Positions 14,976 to 25,060 of a DNA stretch of 64,000 nucleotides are shown piece by piece. Source of the stretch: Inia geoffrensis. Lineage: Eukaryota > Chordata > Mammalia > Artiodactyla > Iniidae. The first letter of the stretch is position 1. Each line of letters opens with the position of its first letter. Under the pieces are notes generated by a model. The model ran no database searches, was not told the origin of the DNA, and worked only from the letters and a program-made list of their open reading frames with translations. The stretch is taken from contig CM070904.1 of the NCBI GenBank assembly GCA_036417435.1, forward strand, positions 134,503,089 through 134,567,088. The letters run 5' to 3'. Made by a program: the position numbers and the translations under genes.

Positions 14976-17186
14976 ATTTTTCTTATTTCTTAGCTCATCG
15001 TGGGAATTTTATATTGAGTGTGGTCGTGTACATTGGCCCCAGGACCCCTTCACCAGGGAAATAAGGTGCCACCTGGGGTGGCCTTTGCAGGGCAGGAGGC
15101 AGGGAAGGGCGGGAGGGGGACCCCCAGGTGGACACTGCAGTGACTGGGAGGGAGGTGGGACAAGAGTTCTTGGGCCGGGGCCGGGTCCAGATTCGGGCTC
15201 GGCTCTTGGCTCCTGTGGGGAGGTGTGTGCCCCTCGCAGAGGACAGGCCGGCAGGGAAACCCTGAGGGTGGACGGCCAGGCCCCGGGGACAGTAGCTCAC
15301 CTCGAACCTTGGGCTGGATGCTCTTCGTAGGTCCCGGACAGCAGGGTGCCTCGAGACGGAAATGGTGCAGGAGGCATGTCCAGGTGCATTTCGTCCCGAG
15401 GGGCCCACTTGGAGCATTTGCTAACCTTCGGCAGAGCCCGGCTGACTCTGCTCTGAGCCCAGGGGAATCAGGGTCCAGCCGCTCTGGGCCCCTCCGCGGG
15501 GACCCCTGGGCAGCCAGGTACCCTGATGCTCTGTCCACTCTTTGTGCGCCTCAGCAAACGCATGTAACTCGCCAAAACGGGAAATGTAGCTGCTGTTTAT
15601 TCTAAGTGCTTCCCCCAAGCCCCTCTCTCCTCGCCTCCGGGACTCCGACTACACAGGCGGGATCTTTGGTTCTTGGCCTCAGCTCAGTGGCTTCTGCTCA
15701 CTTCTTTTCCTTTTCTCTCTTCTTCAGGTTGGATAAATCCTGCTGATTTGTTCTGTAGTTCATCAGCTCTGTCTTCTATCATCTCCAATATGCTGTTGTG
15801 CACAATGAATTTTTTATTTTGAATACGGTATTTCTTGGCTCTAGAGTTTCTATTTGATTATGTTCTACAGTTTTTTTTTTTTTTAAATTACTGCTGACAT
15901 TTCCTTTTTTTCATGCAATGTGAGCATATTCTTTCACGTTTTACCTGAGCACACTTTCAATGGCTCCCTTAAAGTCTGTGACTGCTGTCTTCATCACCTG
16001 GGTCACCTGGGTCACTGGGGCTGGAGGTCTGTCCAGATGATAGGCCACCGTTTTCCCTCTCTCTGTATGTCCTGTAAGTTTAGGTTGCATCCTGCGCATC
16101 TTGGACAATGTGTTGTGGAGATCCTGCCTCCCCCCATGAGCGTCTGGATTTTTGTTTAATCAGCTCAATCAGGTAAACCCCAATTTCTGTCTCCCTGCCA
16201 TCTCTGACAGGTTTTCTCATGGCCACGCTGAGTCCTGCGCATGTGCTGGGGTCAGTGGGAGATTTGGGGTGAGATCTCCCCTTTCTGGGATTCCCCCTTG
16301 GCCTCCAGCTGCTGTGGTCACCCAACCATCTCTGGGTCTTCACACCAGTGGACGTGGGTTTTCCTCCCGGGGTTTCGCCTACCTGAATGGGGCGAACTTC
16401 CCTCAGGCCAAAGGCCCTGATAAGGGAAGCGCACGCACGTGTTCCCCTCCACGTACCGACTCCTCAGTCTGCCCAGCCTGCCAGTGTGTCCTGCTGGTTA
16501 GCTGCTTGTCTGCCCAGAGGATGCAGGGGCCGGCGGGTCTGATGTGCACAAGCTCAGCCATGGTGAGAAGTGGACCCTGGGAACCCCTCTTGAGATAAAG
16601 GGCCTGGTCCCAGCCTCACTGGGCTGACTCTGAGGAGGGCTGCCCCCCACAAAGGGGCACAGACCCCTCACTCAGGGCTCTTGTCAGAAGGTGTGGCTGA
16701 CACTCTCCTGGCCAATTCTGACCAAGGATGAGTTCCTGGAACCCGGGGCTGGGGAGGGGTTTCTGGCCTCAGTTTCCCATCTGTGCAATGGGCACAAAGG
16801 GGTCTGAGTGAACATATGAGTGGCACATGAACAGGGGTTCTGCATGTGGTGATGGTGGATCTTGTTGTTTTAATTGTTTTAATATGCTCATTAGTCAGGA
16901 AGATTGCATGAAGGGTGTGAGAATCCTCTGAAAAAGGGTTCTGGGGCAGGTGGCCCCTGTTTTTCTGTCTGACTCTACATTTCTCAAAAGTATTTGATAA
17001 CAGGACCCTCCTCTATTTTTTTAGAAACCCTATCAACACCCTGAGGCATGTGCTTCGAAAACGTTATTGGGAGTAATCTGACTATTACCGTCATTCTAAA
17101 TAATCTGAATTTCATCCACGAATCAGATCAGACTGCCATCTTCTCCAAACTGATCTGCCTTTATTTTCCTTTGGCCCTGATTTTTT
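14976..17186. other. Non-coding DNA, possible old L1 remnant near 15660-16170
   Basis: The AT-rich stretch 15660-16170 ('ttctgtagttcatcagctctg', 'gaatacggtatttcttggctc', 'ggttgcatcctgcgcatc') may be a very old minus-strand L1 remnant. The remainder is GC-rich non-coding DNA. No exon, RNA gene or regulatory site was recognised. Confidence 0.35.
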
Positions 17187-17536
17187 TTAAACAAATTTAT
17201 TTATTTTATTTTTGGCTGCGTTGGGTCTTTGATGCTGCACGCGGGTTTTCTCTGGTTGCGGTGAGCAGGGGCTACTCTTCAGTGTGTTGTGCGGGCTTCT
17301 CATTGCAGTGGCTTCTCTTGTTGCGGAGCACGGGATCTAGGCACGCAGGCTTCAGTAGTTGTGGCACGCAGACTCAGTAGTTGTGGCTCGTGGGCTGTAG
17401 AGCATAGGCTCAGAAGTTGTGGTGCATGGGCTTAGTTGCTCCGTGGCCTGTGGGATCTTCCCGGGCCAGGGCTCGAACCCGTGTCTCCTGCATTGGCAGG
17501 CGGATTCGTAACCACTGCCTCACCAGGGAAGCCCTA
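17187..17536 (-). mobile_element. CHR-type SINE, long form
   Basis: Minus-oriented tRNA-Glu-derived SINE. The T run and 'tttttggctgcgttgggtct' tail lie at the left, and the tRNA-like head ending in 'accagggaagccc' lies at the right. Box-B-like 'gggctcgaacccgtgt' is visible near 17469. A probable target-site duplication CTGATTTTTT occurs at 17177-17186 and 17539-17548. Confidence 0.9.
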
Positions 17537-17900
17537 CTCTGATTTTTTCATCCATTAATTTTTCATCCTGATACATCATAAGTATTTCTATCAGCCCCCT
17601 TAAATGAAATTAATTGCTGCAGGTAAATAAATCAACTGCTTTCTAAGGGAAGAAATAGAAATACTGTTTATCCAGACTTGGGGGATATTAGGGAAAAATG
17701 TAAACTTCTGCGAAGCCAGATGATGTCATGCTGTTCTCAAGGCAGATTCAGGGGCCGCCCTCGAAGCACAGAAATACTGGCCCCTCCGCTGCCTCAGCCT
17801 CCTAAGCGCCCGTCTCCTGGGGCTGGCTCTCCCCAGGTGTGTGGGGCGGCTGGATGCCGACCTCGCTCTGCCACGTCTGACGACCATGAGACACCACGTA
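17537..17900. other. Short non-coding spacer
   Basis: About 360 bp between the SINE and the long L1. No gene or repeat was recognised. Confidence 0.5.
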
Positions 17901-18468
17901 TTTCTCTTTTTTAAACATCTTTATTGGAGTATAATTGCTTTACAATGGTGTGTTAGTTTCTGCTTTATAACAAAGTGAATCAGTTATACATATACATATA
18001 TTCCCATCTCTCTTCCCTCTTGCGTCTCCCTCCCTCCCACCCTCCCTATCCCACCCCTCCAGGCGGTCACAGAGCACCGAGTTGATCTCCCTGTGCTATG
18101 CGGCTGCTTCCCACTAGCTATCAATTTTACGTTTGGTAGTGTATATATGTCCATGCGTCTCTCTCGCTTTGTCACAGCTCACCCTTCCCCCTCCCCATAT
18201 CCTCAAGTCCATTCTCTAGTAGGTCTGTGTCTTTATTCCTGTCTTACCCCTAGGTTCTTGTTGACATTTTCCCCCTTAAATTCCATATATATGTGTTAGC
18301 ATATGGTATTTGTCTTTCTCTTTCTGACTTACTTCACTCTGTATGACAGACTCTAGGCCCATCCACCTCATTACAAATAACTCAATTTTGTTTCTTTTTA
18401 TGGCTGAGTAATATTCCATTGTATATATGGGCCACATCTTCTTTATCCATTCAACCAGTGATGGACAC

Positions 18469-21400
18469 TTAGGTTGTTTTCATCTCCTGGCTATTGTAAA
18501 TAGAGCTGCAATGAACATTTTGGTACATGACTCTTTGAATTATGGTTTTCTCAGGGTATATGCCCAGTAGTGGGATTGTTGGGTCATATGGTAGTTGTAT
18601 TTGTAGTTTTTTAAGGAACCTCCATACTGTTCTCCATAGTGGCTGAACCAATTCACATTCTCACCAGCAGTGCAAGAGTGCTCCCTTTTCTCCACACCCT
18701 ATCCAGCATTTATTGTTTCTAGATTTTTTGATGATGGCCATTCTGACTGGTGTGAGATGATATCTCATTGTAGTTTTGATTTGCATTTCTCTAATGATTA
18801 ATGATGTTGAGCATTCTTTCATGTGTTTGTTGGCAGTCTGTATATCTTCTTTGGAGAAATGTCTATTTAGGTCTTCTGCCCATTTTTGGATTGGGTTGTT
18901 TGTTTATTTGTTATTGAGCTGCATGAACTGCTTGTAAATTTTGGAGATTAATCCTTTGTCAGTTGCTTCATTTGCAAATATTTTCTCGCATTCTGAGGGT
19001 TGTCTTTTGGTCTTGTTTATGGTTTCCTTTGCTGTGCAGAAGCTTTGCAGTTTCATTAGGTCCCATTTGTTTATTTTTATTTCCATGTCTCTAGGAGGTG
19101 GGTCAAAAAGGATCTTGCTGTGATTTATGTCATAGAGTGTTCTGCCTATGTTTTCCTCTAAGAGTTTGATAGTTTCTGGCCTTACATTTAGGTCTTTAAT
19201 CCATTTTGAGCTTATTTTTGTGTATGGTGTTAGGGAGTGATCTAATCTCATACTTTTACATGTAGCTGTCCAGTTTTCGCAGCACCACTAATTGAAGAGG
19301 ATGTCCTTTCTCCACTGTACATTCCTGCCTCTTTTATCAAAGATAAGGTGACCATATGTGCGTGGGCTTATCTCTGGGATTTCTATCCTGTTCCATTGAT
19401 CTATCTTTCTGTTTTTGTGTCAGTACCATACTGTCTTGATTACTGTAGCTTTGTACTATAGTCTGAAGTCAGGTAGCCTGATTCCTCCAGCTCCGTTTTT
19501 CATTCTCAAGATTGCTTTGGCTATTCGGGGTCTTTTGTGTTTCCATACAAATTGTGAAATTTTTTGTTCTAGTTCTGTGAAAAATGCCAGTGGTAGTTTG
19601 ATAGGGATTGCATTGAATCTGTAGATTGCTTTGGGTAGTAGAGTCATTTTCACAATGTTGATTCTTCCAATCCAGCATCATGGTATATCTCTCCATCTAT
19701 TTGTATCATCCTTAATTTCTTTCATCAGTGTCGTATAATTTTCTGCATACAGGTCTTTTGTGTCCTTAGGTAGGTTTATTCCTAGATATTTTATTCTTTT
19801 TGTTGCAGTGGTAAATGGGAGTGTTTTCTTGATTTCACTTTCATATTTTTCATCATTAGAGTATAGAAATGCCAGAGATTTCTGTGCATTAATTTTGTAT
19901 CCTGCTACTTTACCAAATTCATTGATTAGCTCTAGTAGTTTTCTGGTAGTATCTTTAGGATTCTCTAAGTATAGTATCATGTCATCTGCAAACAGTGACA
20001 GCTTTACTTCTTCTTTTCCAATTTGGATTCCTTTTATTTCCTTTTCTTCTCTAATTGCTGTGGCTAAAACTTCCAAAACTATGTTGAATAAGAGTGGTGA
20101 GAGTGGGCAACCTTGTCTTGTTCCTGATCTTAGTGGAAATGCTTTCAGTTTTTCACCATTGAGGACGATGTTGGCTGTGGATTTGTCATATATGACCTTT
20201 ATTATGTTGAGGAAAGTTCCCTCTATGCCTACTTTCTGGAGGGTTTTTTTTTTTTATCATAAATGGGTGTTGAGTTTTGTCAAAAGCTTTGTCTGCATCT
20301 ATTGAGATGACCATATGGTTTTTCTCCTGCAATTTGTTAGTATGGTGTATCACATTGATCGATTTGTGTATATTGAAGAATCCTTGCATAAACCCTACTT
20401 GATCATGGTGTATGATCCTTTTAATGTGATGTTGGATTCTGTTTGCTAGTATTTTTTTTTTTTTTTGTGGTATGTGGGCCTCTCACTGTTGTGGCCTCTC
20501 CCGTTGCAGAGCAAAGGCTCTGGACGTGCAGGCTCAGCGGCCACGGCTCATGGGCCCAGCCACTCCGTGGCATGTGGGATCTTCCCGGACCGGGGCACGA
20601 ACCCGTGTCGCCTGCATCGGCAGGCAGACTCTCAACCACTGCGCCACCACGGAAGCCCTGTTTGCTAGTATTTTGATGAGGATTTTTGCATCTATGTTCA
20701 TCAGTGATATTGGCCTGTAGTTTTCTTTGTGACATCCTTGTCTGGTTTTGGTATCAGGGTGATGGTGGCCTCGTAGAATGAGTTTGGGAGTGTTTCTCCC
20801 TCTGCTATATTTTGGAAGAGTTTGAGAAGGATAGGTGTTAGCTCTTCTCTAAATGTTTGGTAGAATATGCCTGTGAAGCCATCTGGTCCTGGGCTTTTGT
20901 TTGTTGGAAGATTTTAAATCACAGTTTCAATTTCAGTGCTGTGATTGGTCTGTTCATATTTTCTATTTCTTCCTGATTCAGTCTTGGCAGGTTGCACATT
21001 TCTAAGAATTTGTCCATTGCTTCCAGGTTGTCCATTTTATTGGCATAGAGTTGCTTGTAGTAATCTCTTATGATCTTTTGTATTTCTGCAGTGTCAGTTG
21101 TTACTTCTCCTTTTTCATTTCTAATTCTATTGATTTGAGTCTTCTCCCTTTTTTTCTTGATGAGTCTGGCTAATGGTTTATCAATTTTGTTTATTTTCTC
21201 AAAGAACCAGCTTTTAGTTTTATTGATCTTTGCTATCATTTCCTTCATTTCTTTTTCATTTATTTCTGATCTGATCTTTATGATTTCTTTCCTTCTGCTA
21301 ACTTTGGGTTTTCTTTGTTCTTCTTTCTCTAATTGCTTTAGGTGCAAGGTTAGGTTGTTTATTCAAGATGTTTCCTGTTTCTTAAGGTGGGATTGTATTG

Positions 21401-22299
21401 CTATAAACTTCTCTCTTAGAACTGCTTTGCTGTATCCCATAGGTTTTTGGTTGTCGTGTCTCCATTGTCATTTGTTTCTAGGTATTTTTTGATTTCCTCT
21501 TTGACTTCTTCAGTGATCACTTCATTATTAAGTAGTGTATTGTTTAGCCTTCATGTGTTTGTATTTTTTACAGATATTTTATCCTGTAATTGATATCTAG
21601 TCTCATAGCGTTGTGGTCGGAAAAGATACTTGATACAATTTTAATTTTCTTAAATTTACCAAGGCTTGATTTGTGACCCAAGATATGATCTATCCTGGAG
21701 AATGTTCCATGAGCACTTGAGAAAAATGTGTATTCTGTTGTTTTTGGATAGAATGTCCTATAAATATCAATTAAGTCCATTTTGTTTAATGTATCATTTA
21801 AAGCTTGTGTTTCCTTGTTTATTTTCATTTTGGATGATCTGTCCATTGGTGAAAGTGGGGTGTTAAAGTCCCCTACTATGACTGTGTTACTGTCGATTTC
21901 CCCTTTTATGGCTGTTAGTATTTGCCTTATGTATTGAGGTGCTCCTATGTTGGGTGCATAAATATTTACAATTGTTATATCTTCTTTTTGGATTGATTCC
22001 TTGATCATTATGTAGTGTCCTTCTTTGTCTATTCTAATAGTCTTTATTTTAAAGTCGATTTTGTCTGATATGAGAATTGCTACTCCAGCTTTCTTTTGGT
22101 TTCCATGTGCATGGAATACTTTTTTCCATCCCCTCACTTTCAGTCTGTATGTGTCTCTAGGTCTGAAGGGGGTCTCTTGTAGACAGCATATATATGGGTC
22201 TTGTTTTCGTATCCACTCAGCCAGTCTGTGTCTTTTGGTGGGAGCATTTAATCCATTTACATTTAAGGTAATTATCAATATGTATGCTCCTATTCCCAT
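18469..22299 (-). pseudogene. L1 ORF2 (endonuclease-reverse transcriptase) remnant
   Basis: ORF2 begins at a Met at 22299 and its pieces follow in order leftward in different frames. The endonuclease part (21568-22299) keeps 'LNVNGLNAPTKRH', 'CLQET' and 'SRIDHILGHK'. The reverse transcriptase part keeps '[10 protein letters not shown]' (20186-20389) and the catalytic 'FADDM' (19678-20076). C-terminal pieces lie at 19456-19653, 18904-19251 and 18469-18651. Stops and frameshifts separate these pieces and a SINE sits in the reverse transcriptase region (20456-20657). The intact protein would nick target DNA and copy L1 RNA into it; this copy is dead. Confidence 0.9.
20456..20657 (-). mobile_element. 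Cetacean-type CHR SINE in L1 ORF2
   Basis: Short-form SINE, minus orientation: T run, 'ggcctctcactgttgtgg', 'gcatgtgggatcttcccgg', 'ggcacgaacccgtgtc' (box-B-like), ending 'ggaagcc'. A 17-bp target-site duplication, CTGTTTGCTAGTATTTT, flanks it at 20439-20455 and 20658-20674. The inserted sequence breaks the L1 reverse transcriptase frame. Confidence 0.95.
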
Positions 22300-22616
22300 T
22301 TTCTTAATTGTTTTGGGTTTGTTATTATAGGTCTTTTCCTTCTGTTGTGTTTCTTACCTAGAGAAGGTCCTTTAGCATTTGTTGTAAAGCTGGTTTGGTG
22401 GTGCTGAACTCCCTCAGCTTTTGCTTGTCTGTAAAGGTTTTAATTTCTCCATCAAATCTGAATGAGATCCTTGTTAGGTAGAGTAATCTTGGTTGTAGGT
22501 TTTTCTCCTTCATCACTTTAAATATGTCCTGCCAGTCCCTTCTGGCTTGCAGAGTTTCTGCTGAAAGATCAGCGGTTAACCTTATGGGGATTCCCTTGTG
22601 TGTTATTTGTTGTTTT

Positions 22617-22631
22617 CCCCTTGCTGCTTTT
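22617..22631. repeat. Target-site duplication of the ACP1 retrocopy, left copy
   Basis: The 15-bp CCCCTTGCTGCTTTT occurs here and again at 24197-24211. Both are L1 ORF1 sequence, and the two copies bracket the retrocopy exactly. Confidence 0.9.
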
Positions 22632-22667
22632 TTTTTTTTTTTTTTTTTAGTTTTGTAATTTCCCCAG

Positions 22668-22673
22668 TTTATT
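22668..22673 (-). promoter_or_regulatory. Poly(A) signal AATAAA of the ACP1 retrocopy
   Basis: TTTATT on the plus strand reads AATAAA on the minus strand. It lies about 19 bp before the A tail, the usual distance, so it is the signal used by the parent mRNA. Confidence 0.8.
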
Positions 22674-23592
22674 TGAAAACAAGCTTTTCTGACATATATT
22701 CATATGAATTTTAGATCAGTTATCTCCAAGTGCACAGAAATTACCTATATTTGCCTATAAACTAAGCACTGATAAAAGAATACTTAACATATCAATATTT
22801 AAGCATTCCAACATAAAAGGACTTTTTTCCCACTTATTATTTTTTTCCCACCTAAGCTGATCTATATTTGACATTCAGGTTAATCACATGCATGTAAAAG
22901 CAGATGTGGTCCCCACACTGAGCCTAAGGTAAACCAGCACACAAGTGCCCTTCTTCCCGGACACAATTACATTCCAGAGGCAAAGTGGTTCAAACGGGAC
23001 ACATAAGCTGACTTCCTTATGAAATCAACTAGACAGACACAAACTAAGGAGTCAAGGTGCTGAAGGTGAGTCACACTGATCTTCCTCCTTCCTGTCCTGT
23101 AAATGCACAAGTGTGCACGGTGCGTGTGTGTGAGCACTTCTCGCCAACATCACTGGACACTGGCCCTGGCATCAAGAGGTAGTGCAGGGCAGGGGCCCCA
23201 TCCACACAGAGGGAAGAGGCAGTGCAGATTCTAGGAAGTGCCCATGGGCTCAGATGCTGACGAGCCTTACAGTGATGTTTTACTTCATTATGTTCTATTT
23301 TGCTGCTCTACAATTTTGTTTGTTCCACTATTTTTGTAACTGGGGCAAAGTGGGAGGTTCAACTAGTCTAAGAACACTTACCCCATAAACTGTCTGAATC
23401 AAAACTTTTTATTTATTCGTCCACCAAACGCAACAACTGATTTCCATCTACAATTATTTTTTAAGGTAAGAAACAGTGAGTCAACTGAAAAAAGGGCTGC
23501 GGCCTTGGCTAGGGAATGGTGACACTGTGACACCTGACTGAGAATGCGGGCCTGTGGGAACGAGCCTGGGCCGCAGCAGGGCTGGACCCGGG

Positions 23593-24069
23593 TCAGCGAA
23601 CCTTCTCCAGGAAGGCTCTGCAGCACCGCACACACTGCTGATAGACGGTCTCAAAGTCAGCGTCATTACCATAATAAGGGTCTTCAATGATGAGCTTCCT
23701 CTGTGGATTGTAGCTCCCAAGTAGTTCAATTGTCGCTCTGCAGTTTTTAACTTGATTACTTTTCCTATTCAAATCTCTCAGGTTGTTTTCATCCATACAT
23801 AGTATATAATCAAAAGTGGCAAAGTCTTCTTTGGTAACCTGCCGGGCAACGTGACTCATGGGGATACCATGCTTCTTCATGCAAGCCTGCCCTCGATAAT
23901 CAGGAGGGTTTCCTAGTTCATACGTGGACGTTGCTGCACTGTCTATCCTCCAAGTATCTGAAATGTTTTGATCAGTTACAAGTTTCCTGAAAACTGCTTC
24001 TGCGATGGGTGATCGACAGATGTTACCCAGACACACGAAAAGCACTGATTTGGTCACCTGTTCAGCCAT
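23593..24069 (-). CDS. ACP1: Low-molecular-weight phosphotyrosine protein phosphatase (ACP1-like retrogene)
   Basis: The frame from the Met at 24069 ([15 protein letters not shown]) to the stop at 23593 gives 158 residues, the normal length of ACP1. Known family role: cytosolic low-molecular-weight PTP that removes phosphate from tyrosine residues and hydrolyses acid phosphomonoesters. The P-loop CLGNICRS (Cys and Arg of the C-X5-R motif, about residues 13-19) is intact. The general-acid region 'EDPYYGND' with its Asp and paired Tyr residues is also intact. The variable segment '[11 protein letters not shown]' matches one of the two alternative exons of ACP1, so the parent transcript was that isoform. 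No intron is present. The frame has no stops or frameshifts, and differences from human are mostly single substitutions. The open frame also continues upstream of the Met into L1 and SINE sequence; that part is not ACP1. Whether it is expressed is unknown. It may be a young processed pseudogene or a functional retrogene. Confidence 0.88.
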   Translation of the reverse strand: MAEQVTKSVLFVCLGNICRSPIAEAVFRKLVTDQNISDTWRIDSAATSTYELGNPPDYRGQACMKKHGIPMSHVARQVTKEDFATFDYILCMDENNLRDLNRKSNQVKNCRATIELLGSYNPQRKLIIEDPYYGNDADFETVYQQCVRCCRAFLEKVR

Positions 24070-24122
24070 CTTCCCGCGCTCATAGAGGCGCCCACTAATT
24101 ACGTTGGAACTTTTCTGGCGCG

Positions 24123-24132
24123 GCGCATGCGC
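24123..24132. promoter_or_regulatory. NRF-1-like palindrome in the retrocopy leader
   Basis: GCGCATGCGC, the core of the NRF-1 binding consensus, lies about 55 bp upstream of the start codon in a CpG-dense leader. It is a sequence match only; binding is not shown. Confidence 0.5.
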
Positions 24133-24196
24133 GCCGCGAGGGGCCCGCTCCGCGCGCCCACGTAGTCCTGCCCCGGCCCCATCCGGAGTGAGAGTG

Positions 24197-24211
24197 CCCC
24201 TTGCTGCTTTT
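24197..24211. repeat. Target-site duplication of the ACP1 retrocopy, right copy
   Basis: The same 15 bp as at 22617-22631, next to the 5' end of the retrocopied mRNA. Confidence 0.9.
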
Positions 24212-24229
24212 AATATGTTTTCTTTGTAT

Positions 24230-24238
<9 letters not shown>

Positions 24239-24260
<22 letters not shown>

Positions 24261-24452
24261 CAGTACGTGGGCCTCTCACTGCTGTGGCCTCTCCCGTTGC
24301 GGAGCACAGGCTCCGGACACGCAGGCTCAGCGGCCATGGCTCACGGGCCCAGCTGCTCCGCAGCATGTGGGATCTTCCCGATCCGGGGCACGAACCCGTG
24401 TCCCCTGCATCGGCAGGCGGACTCTCAACCACTAGCGCCACCAGGGAAGCCC
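24239..24452 (-). mobile_element. Cetacean-type CHR SINE in L1 ORF1
   Basis: Short-form SINE, minus orientation, with a long T run, 'ggcctctcactgctgtgg', 'ggcacgaacccgtgtcc' and the terminal 'ccagggaagcc'. A 14-bp target-site duplication TGTATTTAATTTTT lies at 24225-24238 and 24453-24466. Confidence 0.95.
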
Positions 24453-25060
24453 TGTATTTAATTTTTGACAGTTTGATTAATATGTGTCTTGGTGTGCTTC
24501 TCCTTGGATTTATCCTGTATGGGACTCTCTGTGCTTCCTGGACTTGATTAACTATTTCCTTTCCCATATTAGGGAAGTTTTCAACTATAATCTCTTCAAA
24601 TATTTTCTCAGTCCTTTTCCTTTTTCTCTTCTTCTTCTGGAACCCCTATAATTCGAATGTTGGTGCGTTTAATGTTGTCCCAGAGGTCTCTGAGACTGTC
24701 CTCAGTTCTTTTCATTCTTTTTCCTTTATTCTGCTCTGCAGTAGTTATTTCCACTATTTTATCTTCCAAGTCACTTATCCGTTCTTCTGCCTCAGTTATT
24801 CTGCTATTGATCCCTTCTAGAGTATTTTTAATTTCATTTACTGTGTTGTTCATCGTTGCTTATTTCATCTTTAGTTCTTTTAGGTCCTTGTTAAATGTTT
24901 CTTGCATTTTCTCTATTCTAGTTCCAAGATTTTGGATCATCTTTACTATCATTATTCTGAATTCTTTTTCAGGTAGACTGCCTATTTCCTCTTCATTTGT
25001 TAGGTCTGGTGGGTTTTTATCTTGCTCCTTCATCTTCTGTGTGTTTCTCTGTCTTCTCAT

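Larger units (their letters stand above)
22632..24196 (-). mobile_element. ACP1: Full-length ACP1 mRNA retrocopy (L1-mediated)
   Basis: An intronless copy of a whole mRNA on the minus strand: an A tail (read as T, 22632-22648), a 3' UTR of about 0.9 kb, an open coding sequence (23593-24069) and a GC-rich 5' leader up to about 24196. A 15-bp duplicated target site bounds it. These are the hallmarks of L1-driven retrotransposition. It landed inside the ORF1 region of an existing L1, in the same orientation. Confidence 0.93.
22358..25060 (-). pseudogene. L1 ORF1 remnant, split by the ACP1 retrocopy and a SINE
   Basis: ORF1 would start at 25060 and end with a stop at 22358-22360, about 58 bp before the ORF2 start. 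The N-terminal part (24860-25060) contains 'NEEEIGSLPEKEFRIMI'. A stop and frame change separate it from the coiled-coil part (24608-24853) with 'ITEAEERISDLEDK' and 'NIRIIGVPE'. The next part (about 24467-24567) has '[17 protein letters not shown]'. A SINE (24239-24452) and the ACP1 retrocopy (22632-24196) then interrupt it. The C-terminal part lies at 22358-22616. ORF1p is an RNA-binding trimer that packages L1 RNA. Confidence 0.85.

Noticed and set aside
23593..24567. A 324-residue minus-strand frame that joins L1 ORF1, a SINE and ACP1
   Set aside because: Only the last 158 residues, from the Met at 24069, are ACP1. The upstream part is open by chance across L1 ORF1 and SINE sequence and is not a real fusion protein.
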